From assembly GCA_011523615.1 (NCBI GenBank), contig WTGJ01000027.1, positions 521,333 to 585,332 on the forward strand: a stretch of DNA of 64,000 nt, written 5' to 3'. Source of the DNA: Chloroflexota bacterium (GTDB taxonomy: Bacteria; Chloroflexota; Anaerolineae; Aggregatilineales; Phototrophicaceae). The stretch's first letter is position 1. Each line of letters starts with the position of its first letter. Position numbers and translations under genes: made by a program. The notes under the pieces were generated by a model that did no database searches, was not told the origin of the DNA, and was given only the letters and a program-made list of their open reading frames with translations. Below, piece after piece: positions 7,805 to 15,531 of the stretch.

Positions 7805-9312
7805 GTGGATTTGCTAGCGTACGCACTCGCTTTGCCCCCAGCCCTACCGGGCCATTGCACATCGGCGGAGCACGCTCGGCCATCTTCAGCTGGTTACTGG
7901 CAAAACGCCACGGTGGACAATTCATTTTGCGTTTGGAAGATACCGATCGCAAGCGTTATGTACCTGGTTCGGAAGCAGAGATTTACGAAGGCTTGCGTTG
8001 GTTGGGCTTGGAATGGGACGAAGGGCCCGATATCGGCGGTCCTTTCGCGCCCTACGTTCAATCGGAGCGCAAACCGCAATACCAAGCAGTGAGCCAAGAA
8101 TTGATCCAACGAGGACATGCTTATCCTTGTTTTTGCTCCGCGGAGCGTTTGGCTGCTGTCAATGAGCAACGCCGGAGCCGCAAGGAAGCGAGCGGCTACG
8201 ATCGGCATTGTCGCAACATCTCCGCATCCCAGGCAGCAAGGAGGATGGCGAACGGAGAAGCTCATGTGATCCGACTGAAAGCACCTCGCACCGGCGAAAC
8301 CTGCGCGATGGATTTGATACGGGGCAGCCTGTCCTATGAGAACGAACGTCTGCAAGATACGGTGCTGTTGAAATCGGATGGTCTGCCCACCTATCATCTC
8401 GCCGTAGTGGTGGATGACCACAGTATGCGCATCAGCCATGTGACCCGGGCGGTGGAGTGGCTGTCTTCCTTCCCGATCCATGTCTTGCTTTGGCAGATGT
8501 TGGAATGGCCGATGCCTGCGTTCGCCCATTTGCCGGTACTCCTCAATCCAAATGGCAAAGGCAAGCTGAGCAAAAGACATGCAGGCTTTCGGCACAATGG
8601 CCAGTCGGTCCCGGTTTTACTGCGTGAATTCAAGGAAGAAGGATATTATGGCCCGGCGGTTGCCAACTTTTTGACGAACATTGGTTGGTCTTTTGGCGAT
8701 AATCGTGAACTGTTCACGCCTGAACAAGCAGCCGAACGCTTCGATGTGACCAAAGTCAACGCAGCCAACAGCGCTTTCCCGGTCGATAAATTGCACTGGT
8801 TGAATGGCGTGTACATTCGCGAACGGATGACCAGAGAAGATTTGCGGAAACATGTTCGAATTCCATTGCAAAATGCAGGCTATGGCATCGATGAGGAGAA
8901 GTTGGAACAGATCCTCCCCCTCATCCAGCCGAGAATCAAGACATTCAATGATGCAGTACCCATGGCCGGCTTCTTTTTTGCGGACGAATTCGTCCCCCCC
9001 ACCCTGGCGCTGCTTCACTCCAGTCCATTGACGCCAGAAGAGATCCTGCAATCACTCCATGCCAGTCGGGGGCTTTTGAGTCGCTGTTCGGATTTCAAAG
9101 CGAAGCCACTCTATGAACGGTTTGCTGATTTGGCCAATCAGTTGGGGATGAAGAAAGGCCCCCTCTTCGGCACGATCCGGATGGCCATTACGGGACAATC
9201 TGTATCGCCACCCGCTTTTGAAACCATGGAAATCATCGGCAAAGAAGAGTGTTTGCGCCGGCTGGATCTGTCGATCCAAACATTGGAAACACCATCGACG
9301 CAAATGCAATGA
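7801..9312 (+). CDS. gltX: glutamyl-tRNA synthetase
   Basis: Class I aminoacyl-tRNA synthetase that charges tRNA-Glu, and in organisms without GlnRS also tRNA-Gln. From the ATG at 7801 it has 503 residues. The frame is open 231 bp further upstream, but that part lies within rodA. The ATG overlaps the rodA stop (ATGA) and gives the expected start VRTRFAPSPTGPLHIGGARS. The HIGH-type motif is LHIG near residue 17 and the KMSKS-type motif is KLSKR near residue 256. The C-terminal helical anticodon-binding region is present. tRNA-Gln follows 39 bp downstream with its own promoter. No glnS or gatCAB is in this window, so tRNA-Gln charging cannot be settled here. Confidence 0.96.
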   Translation: MSGFASVRTRFAPSPTGPLHIGGARSAIFSWLLAKRHGGQFILRLEDTDRKRYVPGSEAEIYEGLRWLGLEWDEGPDIGGPFAPYVQSERKPQYQAVSQELIQRGHAYPCFCSAERLAAVNEQRRSRKEASGYDRHCRNISASQAARRMANGEAHVIRLKAPRTGETCAMDLIRGSLSYENERLQDTVLLKSDGLPTYHLAVVVDDHSMRISHVTRAVEWLSSFPIHVLLWQMLEWPMPAFAHLPVLLNPNGKGKLSKRHAGFRHNGQSVPVLLREFKEEGYYGPAVANFLTNIGWSFGDNRELFTPEQAAERFDVTKVNAANSAFPVDKLHWLNGVYIRERMTREDLRKHVRIPLQNAGYGIDEEKLEQILPLIQPRIKTFNDAVPMAGFFFADEFVPPTLALLHSSPLTPEEILQSLHASRGLLSRCSDFKAKPLYERFADLANQLGMKKGPLFGTIRMAITGQSVSPPAFETMEIIGKEECLRRLDLSIQTLETPSTQMQ

Positions 9313-9313
9313 C

Positions 9314-9342
9314 TTGAAAGGAAACCGACGAGAGATTATAGT
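9314..9342 (+). promoter_or_regulatory. sigma70-type promoter of tRNA-Gln
   Basis: TTGAAA (9314-9319), a 17-bp spacer and TATAGT (9337-9342) lie 10 bp before the mature tRNA 5' end. Spacing and position are ideal for a tRNA promoter. Confidence 0.7.
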
Positions 9343-9351
9343 GGGTTTTGA

Positions 9352-9422
9352 TGGGAGATAGTTTAATGGCAAAACAACGGGTTCTGGCCCCGTCGATCTT
9401 GGTTCGAATCCAGGTCTCCCAG
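9352..9422 (+). tRNA. tRNA-Gln (anticodon CUG)
   Basis: A 71-nt cloverleaf. The acceptor stem is TGGGAGA with TCTCCCA, the D stem GTTT with AAAC, and the anticodon stem ACGGG with CCCGT around loop TTCTGGC. The T arm is CTTGG/CCAGG with loop TTCGAAT. The loop reads CUG, hence Gln. The U1-A72 first pair is a common tRNA-Gln feature. CCA is not encoded. It lies between gltX and uppP. Confidence 0.95.
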
Positions 9423-9449
9423 TACCATCATTCAAAGTAGCTGCACTTC

Positions 9450-10262
9450 TTGGACGAGTGGATCCAGGCGGTAATTCTCGGAATTGTTGAAGGCATTACG
9501 GAGTTCCTGCCCGTTTCTTCGACCGCACATCTGCTCGTCAGCAAGAATCTACTGAATGCCAGCAGTCTATCCGGTGAATGGTTCATCGTAGCGATACAAT
9601 TGGGAGCGGTCCTGGCCATCATTTTGAATCATGGCAAAGAATTGGTCGCTCTGTTCCGTTTCACTGAGACCAATCAACGATTCTGGTTAGCGCTCTTCAT
9701 CAGTGTTTCGCCCGCGTTCCTGGTTGGAATCGCCATCGGTGGGCAGATTCATTGGCTCTATGGTGAGCATCATCAAGCAATGTTGATCGCCATTGCGCTG
9801 ATTTCGGGCGGTTTGATCATGCTGTTCGTCGAAACTCGCATTCCGCCTCCCCAAAGCGTGCCGCTCGCCGACCTACCTCAAATATCGAAAATTAACGCTT
9901 TGTTCATCGGCATTTGTCAAGTCTTTGCATTCATCCCCGGAGTGTCTCGTTCGGCTGCCAGCATTGTGGCGGGAATGTTGGTAGGAATGAATCGGCAAGC
10001 GGCGACGAAATTTTCCTTTTTCCTGGCGATACCAACCATATTGGGAGCGGCAACTTACACGATGGTCTTCCACGTTGATCAGCTTTCGTCAAGTCAGCTG
10101 GATGAATTTTTCATCGGTTTGTTGGTATCGATTGCGGTAGCTTTCTTGACCATCCGCTGGCTGTTGAACTATCTGGCTACCCATCGTTTTACGCTGTTTG
10201 CTGGGTATCGCATCGCCGCCGGCAGTCTCCTTTTGTTGTTGCACGGAAATGGCATTCTTTAG
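9450..10262 (+). CDS. uppP: undecaprenyl-diphosphate phosphatase
   Basis: Integral membrane phosphatase that recycles undecaprenyl diphosphate to the lipid carrier for peptidoglycan and other glycans; also known as BacA. It has 270 residues and about seven or eight membrane helices. The N-terminal GIVEGITEFLPVSSTAHLL carries the Glu-rich catalytic motif, and PGVSRSAASI near residue 162 is the second conserved motif. I keep the TTG start because the family begins only a few residues before the EGxTE motif. No strong ribosome binding site is visible. It stands alone after tRNA-Gln; cell-wall context comes from the mre operon upstream. Confidence 0.95.
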   Translation: MDEWIQAVILGIVEGITEFLPVSSTAHLLVSKNLLNASSLSGEWFIVAIQLGAVLAIILNHGKELVALFRFTETNQRFWLALFISVSPAFLVGIAIGGQIHWLYGEHHQAMLIAIALISGGLIMLFVETRIPPPQSVPLADLPQISKINALFIGICQVFAFIPGVSRSAASIVAGMLVGMNRQAATKFSFFLAIPTILGAATYTMVFHVDQLSSSQLDEFFIGLLVSIAVAFLTIRWLLNYLATHRFTLFAGYRIAAGSLLLLLHGNGIL

Positions 10263-10271
10263 CCCGTCAGA

Positions 10272-10299
10272 TTGCGCAAATTGCACCAATCCATATACT
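10272..10299 (+). promoter_or_regulatory. possible promoter of the LysM lipoprotein gene
   Basis: TTGCGC (10272-10277), a 16-bp spacer and TATACT (10294-10299) lie 28 bp before the ATG at 10328. A GAGG element lies between. Plausible but unremarkable. Confidence 0.4.
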
Positions 10300-10327
10300 G
10301 AATGAAACAAGAGGTCAGGTTAGGCCC

Positions 10328-11140
10328 ATGAGCTCATCTTTCAAGCATTGTGGTTTGTACCCGATGTTATGCATCACACTGCTTTTCGCCACCGCTTGCT
10401 TTCAAAATGCAAACGTGAGTGAAAGCTCCGGTGTGCCACTCGCCCCAGCCGCCACGGCCACCCTGGAGGCGATTGCTGTGGTTGAGCTCAATACGGCCGA
10501 GCCTTTACCCGTCTCGACCAACACTCCGATCCCGCAAGCGACTCAAGTCATCGAACTACAAGAGCAACCTAAGGCAGCCCCTCAGTTGAGCGCGGCTCAA
10601 ATCGAAGCCACCCAAATCATGATTCAAGCGACGCAAGATGCGGAACAAGCGGCAACCATCCCCACCAGTCAAGCGGTGGACGCGACAGAGGCCGTTGAAG
10701 AACCCGTAGCTGCTGAAGAGCCCCCGTCAGAGGAGCCAGCGAATGCAAACACGACGCTTGCCGTGAATGCCAATTCATGCATCCACATCGTCCAACTGGG
10801 TGATACTTTGTACAGCATCGCCATCACCTACAACACCACCGTCACTACCTTGGCCACGATCAACAACATCCAGGATTACAATGTGATATCCGTCGGGCAA
10901 CAAATCAACATACCCAATTGCGGCACACAAGTGACGGAAAACCAGGGCCAACCTGCGGTCGCGAGCGCCCAGATAGCGGCGGAGCGAGAAATCACTCATG
11001 TCGTGCAAGAAGGCGAAGGACTATTCGATATTGCCTTGAGATATGGTGTTTCCGTAACCGCCATCGCTCGAACCAACCAGATAGATGATATCGACACCGT
11101 CTTCCTGGGGCAGGTTCTCATCATTCCGCCTCCCGAATGA
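10328..11140 (+). CDS. lipoprotein with two LysM domains
   Basis: Probable surface lipoprotein that binds glycan (peptidoglycan). It has 270 residues. The signal peptide ends in the lipobox LFATAC with Cys at residue 24. A low-complexity Ala/Glu/Thr/Pro linker follows (about 30-145). The first LysM domain (about 151-198) starts CIHIVQLGDTLYSIAITYN and ends INIPNC; the second (about 222-268) starts HVVQEGEGLFDIALRYGVS and ends LIIPPPE. No catalytic domain is attached, so an adaptor or wall-anchoring role is more likely than hydrolysis. It has its own promoter candidate, and a NUDIX gene follows 32 bp later. Confidence 0.85.
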   Translation: MSSSFKHCGLYPMLCITLLFATACFQNANVSESSGVPLAPAATATLEAIAVVELNTAEPLPVSTNTPIPQATQVIELQEQPKAAPQLSAAQIEATQIMIQATQDAEQAATIPTSQAVDATEAVEEPVAAEEPPSEEPANANTTLAVNANSCIHIVQLGDTLYSIAITYNTTVTTLATINNIQDYNVISVGQQINIPNCGTQVTENQGQPAVASAQIAAEREITHVVQEGEGLFDIALRYGVSVTAIARTNQIDDIDTVFLGQVLIIPPPE

Positions 11141-11172
11141 ACCGGGCAAATTTCGTCCATACCTGATTCGTC

Positions 11173-11715
11173 ATGAAAGAAATCATCGTCTCCAAGAACC
11201 AGATTCACGTTGGTTCTTTGCTCTCTCTGGAAGCAATCCACGTAGAACTGCCCAACGGCCAAAGGGCTCAACGCGATCTCGTCCGCCATCCCGGTGCTGT
11301 GGCTCTGGTAGCCATAGACGAAAACGGGATGATATTGTTGGTGGAACAATTCAGAATCGCCGCCGGTCCTGAGGGTAGCATCACCTTAGAAATTCCTGCC
11401 GGCACCCTCCAAGGCGACGAAGTCCCCATCGCTTGCGCGGAAAGGGAGTTGCGGGAAGAAACGGGTTATCGCGCCGAAGAAATGCAGCCTTTGGGAGGTT
11501 TCTACCTGGCGCCGGGCTATTCCACAGAGTACATTCACCTCTTTTCTGCCAGTCGTTTGGTTCATGATCCACTGCCCATGGATGCCGATGAATTCATCCG
11601 CGTGAAGAGATTGAAGATCGCCGAAGCATTGAGGGAAGTACGCGATAGAAGAATTTCCGATGCAAAGACCATCATCGGCATCCTGCGTGCTGCACAACTT
11701 TCTGGAATTCAATGA
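11173..11715 (+). CDS. NUDIX hydrolase, ADP-ribose pyrophosphatase type
   Basis: Hydrolyses nucleoside diphosphate derivatives, most likely ADP-ribose to AMP and ribose 5-phosphate. It has 180 residues. A complete Nudix box (Gx5Ex7REUxEExGU) begins with GTLQGDE near residue 77 and ends in RELREETGY. EIPAGTL before it and the Pro of LAPGYSTEYIHLF about 16 residues after it are typical of the ADP-ribose subgroup. It is probably co-transcribed with the LysM gene. Substrate is an inference from subgroup motifs. Confidence 0.88.
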   Translation: MKEIIVSKNQIHVGSLLSLEAIHVELPNGQRAQRDLVRHPGAVALVAIDENGMILLVEQFRIAAGPEGSITLEIPAGTLQGDEVPIACAERELREETGYRAEEMQPLGGFYLAPGYSTEYIHLFSASRLVHDPLPMDADEFIRVKRLKIAEALREVRDRRISDAKTIIGILRAAQLSGIQ

Positions 11716-11791
11716 TCTTTGATGCTTGAGTTTTTGCTTCGTTTGCATTAGCATCCTGCGTGCTTGCGAGCAAAGCGGGTTTGGAGCCAGA

Positions 11792-12136
11792 ATGGATCAT
11801 TTGATACTGCAGAGCATGGCCGAAAGTGAGCCGACCCATCCAAAGCTGGAAGTCGGTGATACGGCAAAAGTCCATGTTCGGATTGTCGAAGGTGGAAAAG
11901 AGCGGATTCAAATTTTCCAGGGTGTCGTGATCCGGCAGCGGCGGGGAGGAAACAATGCCAACTACACACTCCGCAGGATCGCCAGCCACGGCATCGGGGT
12001 GGAACGCACCTTTCTCTGGCGCAGTCCACGCGTAGAAAAAATCGAAATTATTCGCCGTGCCAAAGTCCGGCGAGCACAACTGTATTTCTTAAGGGAACGC
12101 AGAGGGCGCGCGGCACGATTGAAAGAACGCCGCTGA
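11792..12136 (+). CDS. rplS: 50S ribosomal protein L19
   Basis: Large-subunit protein at the 30S-50S interface. From the ATG at 11792 it has 114 residues, the usual size. The frame is open upstream to 11726, but that would add a 22-residue Cys-rich tail foreign to the family. A GGAG element lies just before the chosen ATG. Landmarks are [20 protein letters not shown], the [20 protein letters not shown] stretch, and a basic C-terminus. There are no rpsP, rimM or trmD neighbours; the gene stands apart from its usual operon. Confidence 0.95.
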   Translation: MDHLILQSMAESEPTHPKLEVGDTAKVHVRIVEGGKERIQIFQGVVIRQRRGGNNANYTLRRIASHGIGVERTFLWRSPRVEKIEIIRRAKVRRAQLYFLRERRGRAARLKERR

Positions 12137-12264
12137 CCGACAGACATTTTACACATCTCTCCACCCAGCTGTCTGTTCATGAGCCCGCGTGCTCTAGCAT
12201 TCACGCTCTTCGTTCGAGCAGTTGTCCCGAATTTACTGCCCCTACCCTATCGACCGTTGAGATA

Positions 12265-13644
12265 TCAGTAGCTCGGTAGGATGTATCGCGTACCTTTTTT
12301 ACTGCCCAACCGCTGTATCAGACCCTTGCGCACTAAATCCGCGAGATCGAGGCGCAAAGTCTCCGTGGAGACATCTGCACATAGCGTCTTGAATTCGCGG
12401 TTGGTGATACGGCCATTCTGGCGCAGATATTCCAAAGCTTGGTCTTGCCTCGGATTGGTGCGTGGCGGGTGGTTTGCTTGGTTCTGCGGGACGCGGGAGT
12501 TGTATAACGTGACGGTGAAGCTGTTCTCACGAGCATCGAAGGTAGGTGCTTGTTGGCCGGCTTCTCGCATGACTTCAATCATTCGATCGATGCCCAGCCC
12601 CAAACCTTCGATGTATCCCCATTGAAACAAATTCTGAACGATTCTCGGGTTACGACTGTAATGTTCGTTAACTAAATTCTCCACCGTAACAAACCCAGGT
12701 AAGCCGCCGGGGGAAATCACTTCCAGGCGGTCGGCAAACATGCGCACTTCAATGCGCCGCCCTCTCATGCGGTAATCGCGGTGGCAAACCGCATTGACAA
12801 TCGCTTCGCGCACCGCAAACGGCGGATATTCGGAAGTCTCTTCTCTTTCCAGCCCCTGGACGACAGCGCTGACCGCCATTTCACTCCAGATGTACTGCCA
12901 CGTCCGTTCAATCAATCGAGGCAAGGCTCCGGTGATTTCTTCACGGCGGGAATAACCTAGCTGCCCCCCGACCCCACGAGGGTTGACGCCGATGAATTTC
13001 ACAAACACGATGCTGCTTTGGGGTAACCAGCGCTGGGGGTTTTCACAAAACGTAAGAATCCCGCTGATGGTCGCCTGCTTCTTGTCATCCAGGGCACGAA
13101 CTTCCGTCAAGGTTTCTGCGATGGGGATGGAAGAAAACCAGCGACTCCTGCGACTGCGTTTTTCGACATACTCATTGAGCAGTGAGTCATCGAAATCCGC
13201 AAACGATGCTCCTTCGACTGCGGTCTCTTCATAGATGCCACTGTTCTTATCTTCCACCAATCGTTGAATTTCCGTACCACCCAGTGGGGCATTCTGGCTT
13301 CCCCGACGGATCAATACGCGACCATCTGCCAGTGCATGAAGGTTTGCACTGCGTGGAATGTTCAATCGATAGTGGATCGCGCCGTCGATGGGCTGTGCTT
13401 CCGGGGGGGCAATGACCGGTGGTGGACGTACCTGCTGGCAGGCGGATTCCCATAAGTCGGTTGCTTCTGCGGCGGAATTCAGGTTCACCAGACAGATTTC
13501 ACCGCCATCGGTGTTGGCCATAGCCGCCAGCGCCTCGGCAACTTTGCGGCCATCTCTTTCGCCAATGATGGTGAATTTTGGCCCTTCTGCGTCAATGGGA
13601 GGTTCTGTGATGTGGACGTTCGTTGCATCTGCACTCATGATCAT
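12265..13644 (-). CDS. AlbA/Schlafen-type ATP-binding transcriptional regulator-like protein
   Basis: It has 459 residues. The N-terminal part (about 25-120) is an AlbA_2 (Schlafen-like) domain with AMANTDGGEICLVNL and LIRRGSQNAPL. The middle (about 285-380) is a GHKL-type ATP-binding domain with REAIVNAVCHRDY, then DRLEVISPGGLPG and GLGLGIDRMIEVM. The C-terminus (about 400-459) looks like a winged helix (LRQNGRITNREFKTLCADVS). The family is often annotated as a RecG-like helicase, but no helicase motif is present. The AlbA_2 domain seems to lack its first strands before GRKVAEA. It is convergent with rplS and stands alone. Function is unknown; a DNA-binding regulator or defence-related switch are both possible. 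Confidence 0.8.
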   Translation of the reverse strand: MIMSADATNVHITEPPIDAEGPKFTIIGERDGRKVAEALAAMANTDGGEICLVNLNSAAEATDLWESACQQVRPPPVIAPPEAQPIDGAIHYRLNIPRSANLHALADGRVLIRRGSQNAPLGGTEIQRLVEDKNSGIYEETAVEGASFADFDDSLLNEYVEKRSRRSRWFSSIPIAETLTEVRALDDKKQATISGILTFCENPQRWLPQSSIVFVKFIGVNPRGVGGQLGYSRREEITGALPRLIERTWQYIWSEMAVSAVVQGLEREETSEYPPFAVREAIVNAVCHRDYRMRGRRIEVRMFADRLEVISPGGLPGFVTVENLVNEHYSRNPRIVQNLFQWGYIEGLGLGIDRMIEVMREAGQQAPTFDARENSFTVTLYNSRVPQNQANHPPRTNPRQDQALEYLRQNGRITNREFKTLCADVSTETLRLDLADLVRKGLIQRLGSKKGTRYILPSY

Positions 13645-13706
13645 TTTGATGGTGATTCAATCTTCCATGGATGGGAAACTCAGCCAACGATGATGTACGG
13701 ACGTAT

Positions 13707-14093
13707 TCATCGTGCAGCAAATAGACGCCAACCCAATAATGCTGCCGCGATGCATACTCCGTTGTGCAGGATCGCGCTCAGCAGGGTAAGCCACCAGCCG
13801 CGATCCAGTTGCAATTGGATCAGTTCCAGAGAAAAACTGGAAAAAGTGGTGAAGGAACCCAAGAAACCGATGGCCAGGAAAGCTCTCATCGCTTCCGGCA
13901 TTTCAGCTTGTCGGCTCGCCCAGGCGATGAACGAGGCGAGCAGGAACGAACCTGAAACGTTCACGAGGATGGTGGGTTGTATGGTGCTGCCGTCGAACCA
14001 AGCCGGAAAACGATGGGTGATCCCTCGAGTCAATATAAAGCGCGCATTGGCGCCCAATAGGCCACCCAATCCTACCCAAATCAAGTCGTGCAT
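13707..14093 (-). CDS. crcB: fluoride efflux channel CrcB/Fluc
   Basis: Small membrane protein that forms dual-topology dimers and exports fluoride. From the ATG at 14093 it has 128 residues. The open frame extends to 14177 but would add a 28-residue tail that the family lacks. Four membrane helices are visible. Landmarks are GLGGLLGANARFILTRG, NVSGSFLLASFIAW with the conserved Asn, and GFLGSFTTFSSFSLEL, which holds the Gly-rich loop and fluoride-coordinating Phe residues. Only one copy is present, which fits a homodimer. I looked for a fluoride riboswitch upstream and did not recognise one. Confidence 0.92.
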   Translation of the reverse strand: MHDLIWVGLGGLLGANARFILTRGITHRFPAWFDGSTIQPTILVNVSGSFLLASFIAWASRQAEMPEAMRAFLAIGFLGSFTTFSSFSLELIQLQLDRGWWLTLLSAILHNGVCIAAALLGWRLFAAR

Positions 14094-14191
14094 CGATGGT
14101 ATGCGAAGCCTACTTTCTGCAAGAACCGACCACATGAACGCAGCTGCAATCATGCGACTGCAATAATGTAACACCAACGTTCATTTTGTTC

Positions 14192-14197
14192 TACAAT
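14192..14197 (+). promoter_or_regulatory. possible -10 box of the MFS gene
   Basis: TACAAT ends 10 bp before the TTG start at 14208. No convincing -35 is seen. If real, the leader would be only a few bases long. Confidence 0.3.
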
Positions 14198-14207
14198 CGC
14201 GAGCGTA

Positions 14208-15524
14208 TTGGTGGAGCGGATCATTCCTCACAATCGTAGAAATCGGTATGTATGGGTACTTCGGGGCAATCCACAGTTCCTTCGCCTCTGGCTGGCCAGC
14301 GTGGTCAGCCTGTTGGGAGATTGGTTTGGCACGATTGTACTCAGTGCGTTGGTCTTTGAATTCAGCGGCCGTTCCGGTTTGGCGCTCAGTACTTTCATAC
14401 TCACCCGCATCATCCCGCCCATCTTCATCAGCCCCATAGCCGGTGTCTTGATCGACCGTTACAACCGAAAATTTCTATTGATATTCAGCGATATTGCGCG
14501 ATCCATCATCGTATTGGGCTTGCTTTTTGCGGAGGAACCGAGTGATTTATGGCTGGTGTATTTGCTTAGTGCGGCCCAATTCACCGTTGCCGGCTTATTT
14601 GAACCCTGCAGGAATGCCTGGTTGCCCTCGGTCGTCCGGCGCCGTCATCTCGTGGAAGCCAATACCATCTCCAGCATCACCTGGTCGGTCATGTTGGCGG
14701 TGGGGGCTTTGCTGGGTGGGCTGGTGGCAGCTGCATTTGGCACCAAAATCGCATTGGTGATCGATGCGGGCACATTTGCCATCTCTGCGCTCTTGATCAT
14801 ATCCATCGGCAAGCCCATGTATGCGGCCAAACAAGCAGAACGCAGCTTTCATCAAACACAAGGCAAACTGGCCAGTCGCAGTTTTGTGGCGGGCTTGAAA
14901 TACCTGCGGGAGCATCCCATCACTGCGTGGATTCTGTACGTCAAATTTGCGACACACTTCGCATCCATTGAGACCATCTTGTTGATTTACGGCACGAAAC
15001 TCTTTGCGATTGGTGATGATACCACTACGCCACTCAGCATTTTCTGGAGTGCCTTCGGCATCGGCGCCGTGATCGGCCCGATCGTGGCCAATCGTCTCTT
15101 CAATGACGGCTCCATACAGCGGATGCGACGCTTGATCCTCTTCGGTTTTGCCATCGTCACCCTGGGCTTAACCATCGTGAGTTTTGCCAATAGCATCCCA
15201 CTGGTCGCCTTCGCCATCCTGTTCCGCGCGATCGGTGGTTCGATCAATTGGACCTACAGCTCGGTCATCATCCAGCAAAGCGTGGAAGACAGTTTTTTGG
15301 GCCGTATCTTCTCCTTGGATTGGATCGGATCATTTTCGGCAACGGCGATCAGCACCATCGCCATCGGCGCGATGGTTGACTATTTTGGTGACGCTGAAAT
15401 ACGGACCGTGGTCTTGCTCTTTGCCTTCTTTTCGCTCATCGGTACGTCGATCTGGTGGTGGGCGCTGCGTTGGCAAGAACGATATGAATTACAAGTGAAA
15501 TCGGTCGCCGCCGCCGTTCGTTAA
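14208..15524 (+). CDS. major facilitator superfamily exporter
   Basis: Proton-coupled membrane transporter of the MFS_3/enterobactin-exporter-like type; substrate unknown. It has 438 residues and about twelve membrane segments. ISPIAGVLIDRYNRKFLLIFSD near residue 75 is the loop 2-3 signature of MFS proteins. A basic N-terminus precedes the first helix, which contains GDWFGTIVLSALVFEF. The start is TTG at 14208, with a GTG three bases on as an alternative. The gene is divergent from crcB, whose start is about 115 bp away, and convergent with the S9 peptidase gene. Without clustered biosynthesis genes, drug or siderophore export cannot be told apart. Confidence 0.85.
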   Translation: MVERIIPHNRRNRYVWVLRGNPQFLRLWLASVVSLLGDWFGTIVLSALVFEFSGRSGLALSTFILTRIIPPIFISPIAGVLIDRYNRKFLLIFSDIARSIIVLGLLFAEEPSDLWLVYLLSAAQFTVAGLFEPCRNAWLPSVVRRRHLVEANTISSITWSVMLAVGALLGGLVAAAFGTKIALVIDAGTFAISALLIISIGKPMYAAKQAERSFHQTQGKLASRSFVAGLKYLREHPITAWILYVKFATHFASIETILLIYGTKLFAIGDDTTTPLSIFWSAFGIGAVIGPIVANRLFNDGSIQRMRRLILFGFAIVTLGLTIVSFANSIPLVAFAILFRAIGGSINWTYSSVIIQQSVEDSFLGRIFSLDWIGSFSATAISTIAIGAMVDYFGDAEIRTVVLLFAFFSLIGTSIWWWALRWQERYELQVKSVAAAVR

Positions 15525-15531
15525 CTTTTCT

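Noticed and set aside
12137-12264. ACAGAC/GTCTGT repeat after rplS as a terminator
   Set aside because: The arms are short and more than 25 bases apart, with no T-run.
14094-14207. Possible fluoride riboswitch before crcB
   Set aside because: I read the upstream region on the minus strand and could not find the conserved crcB-motif core.
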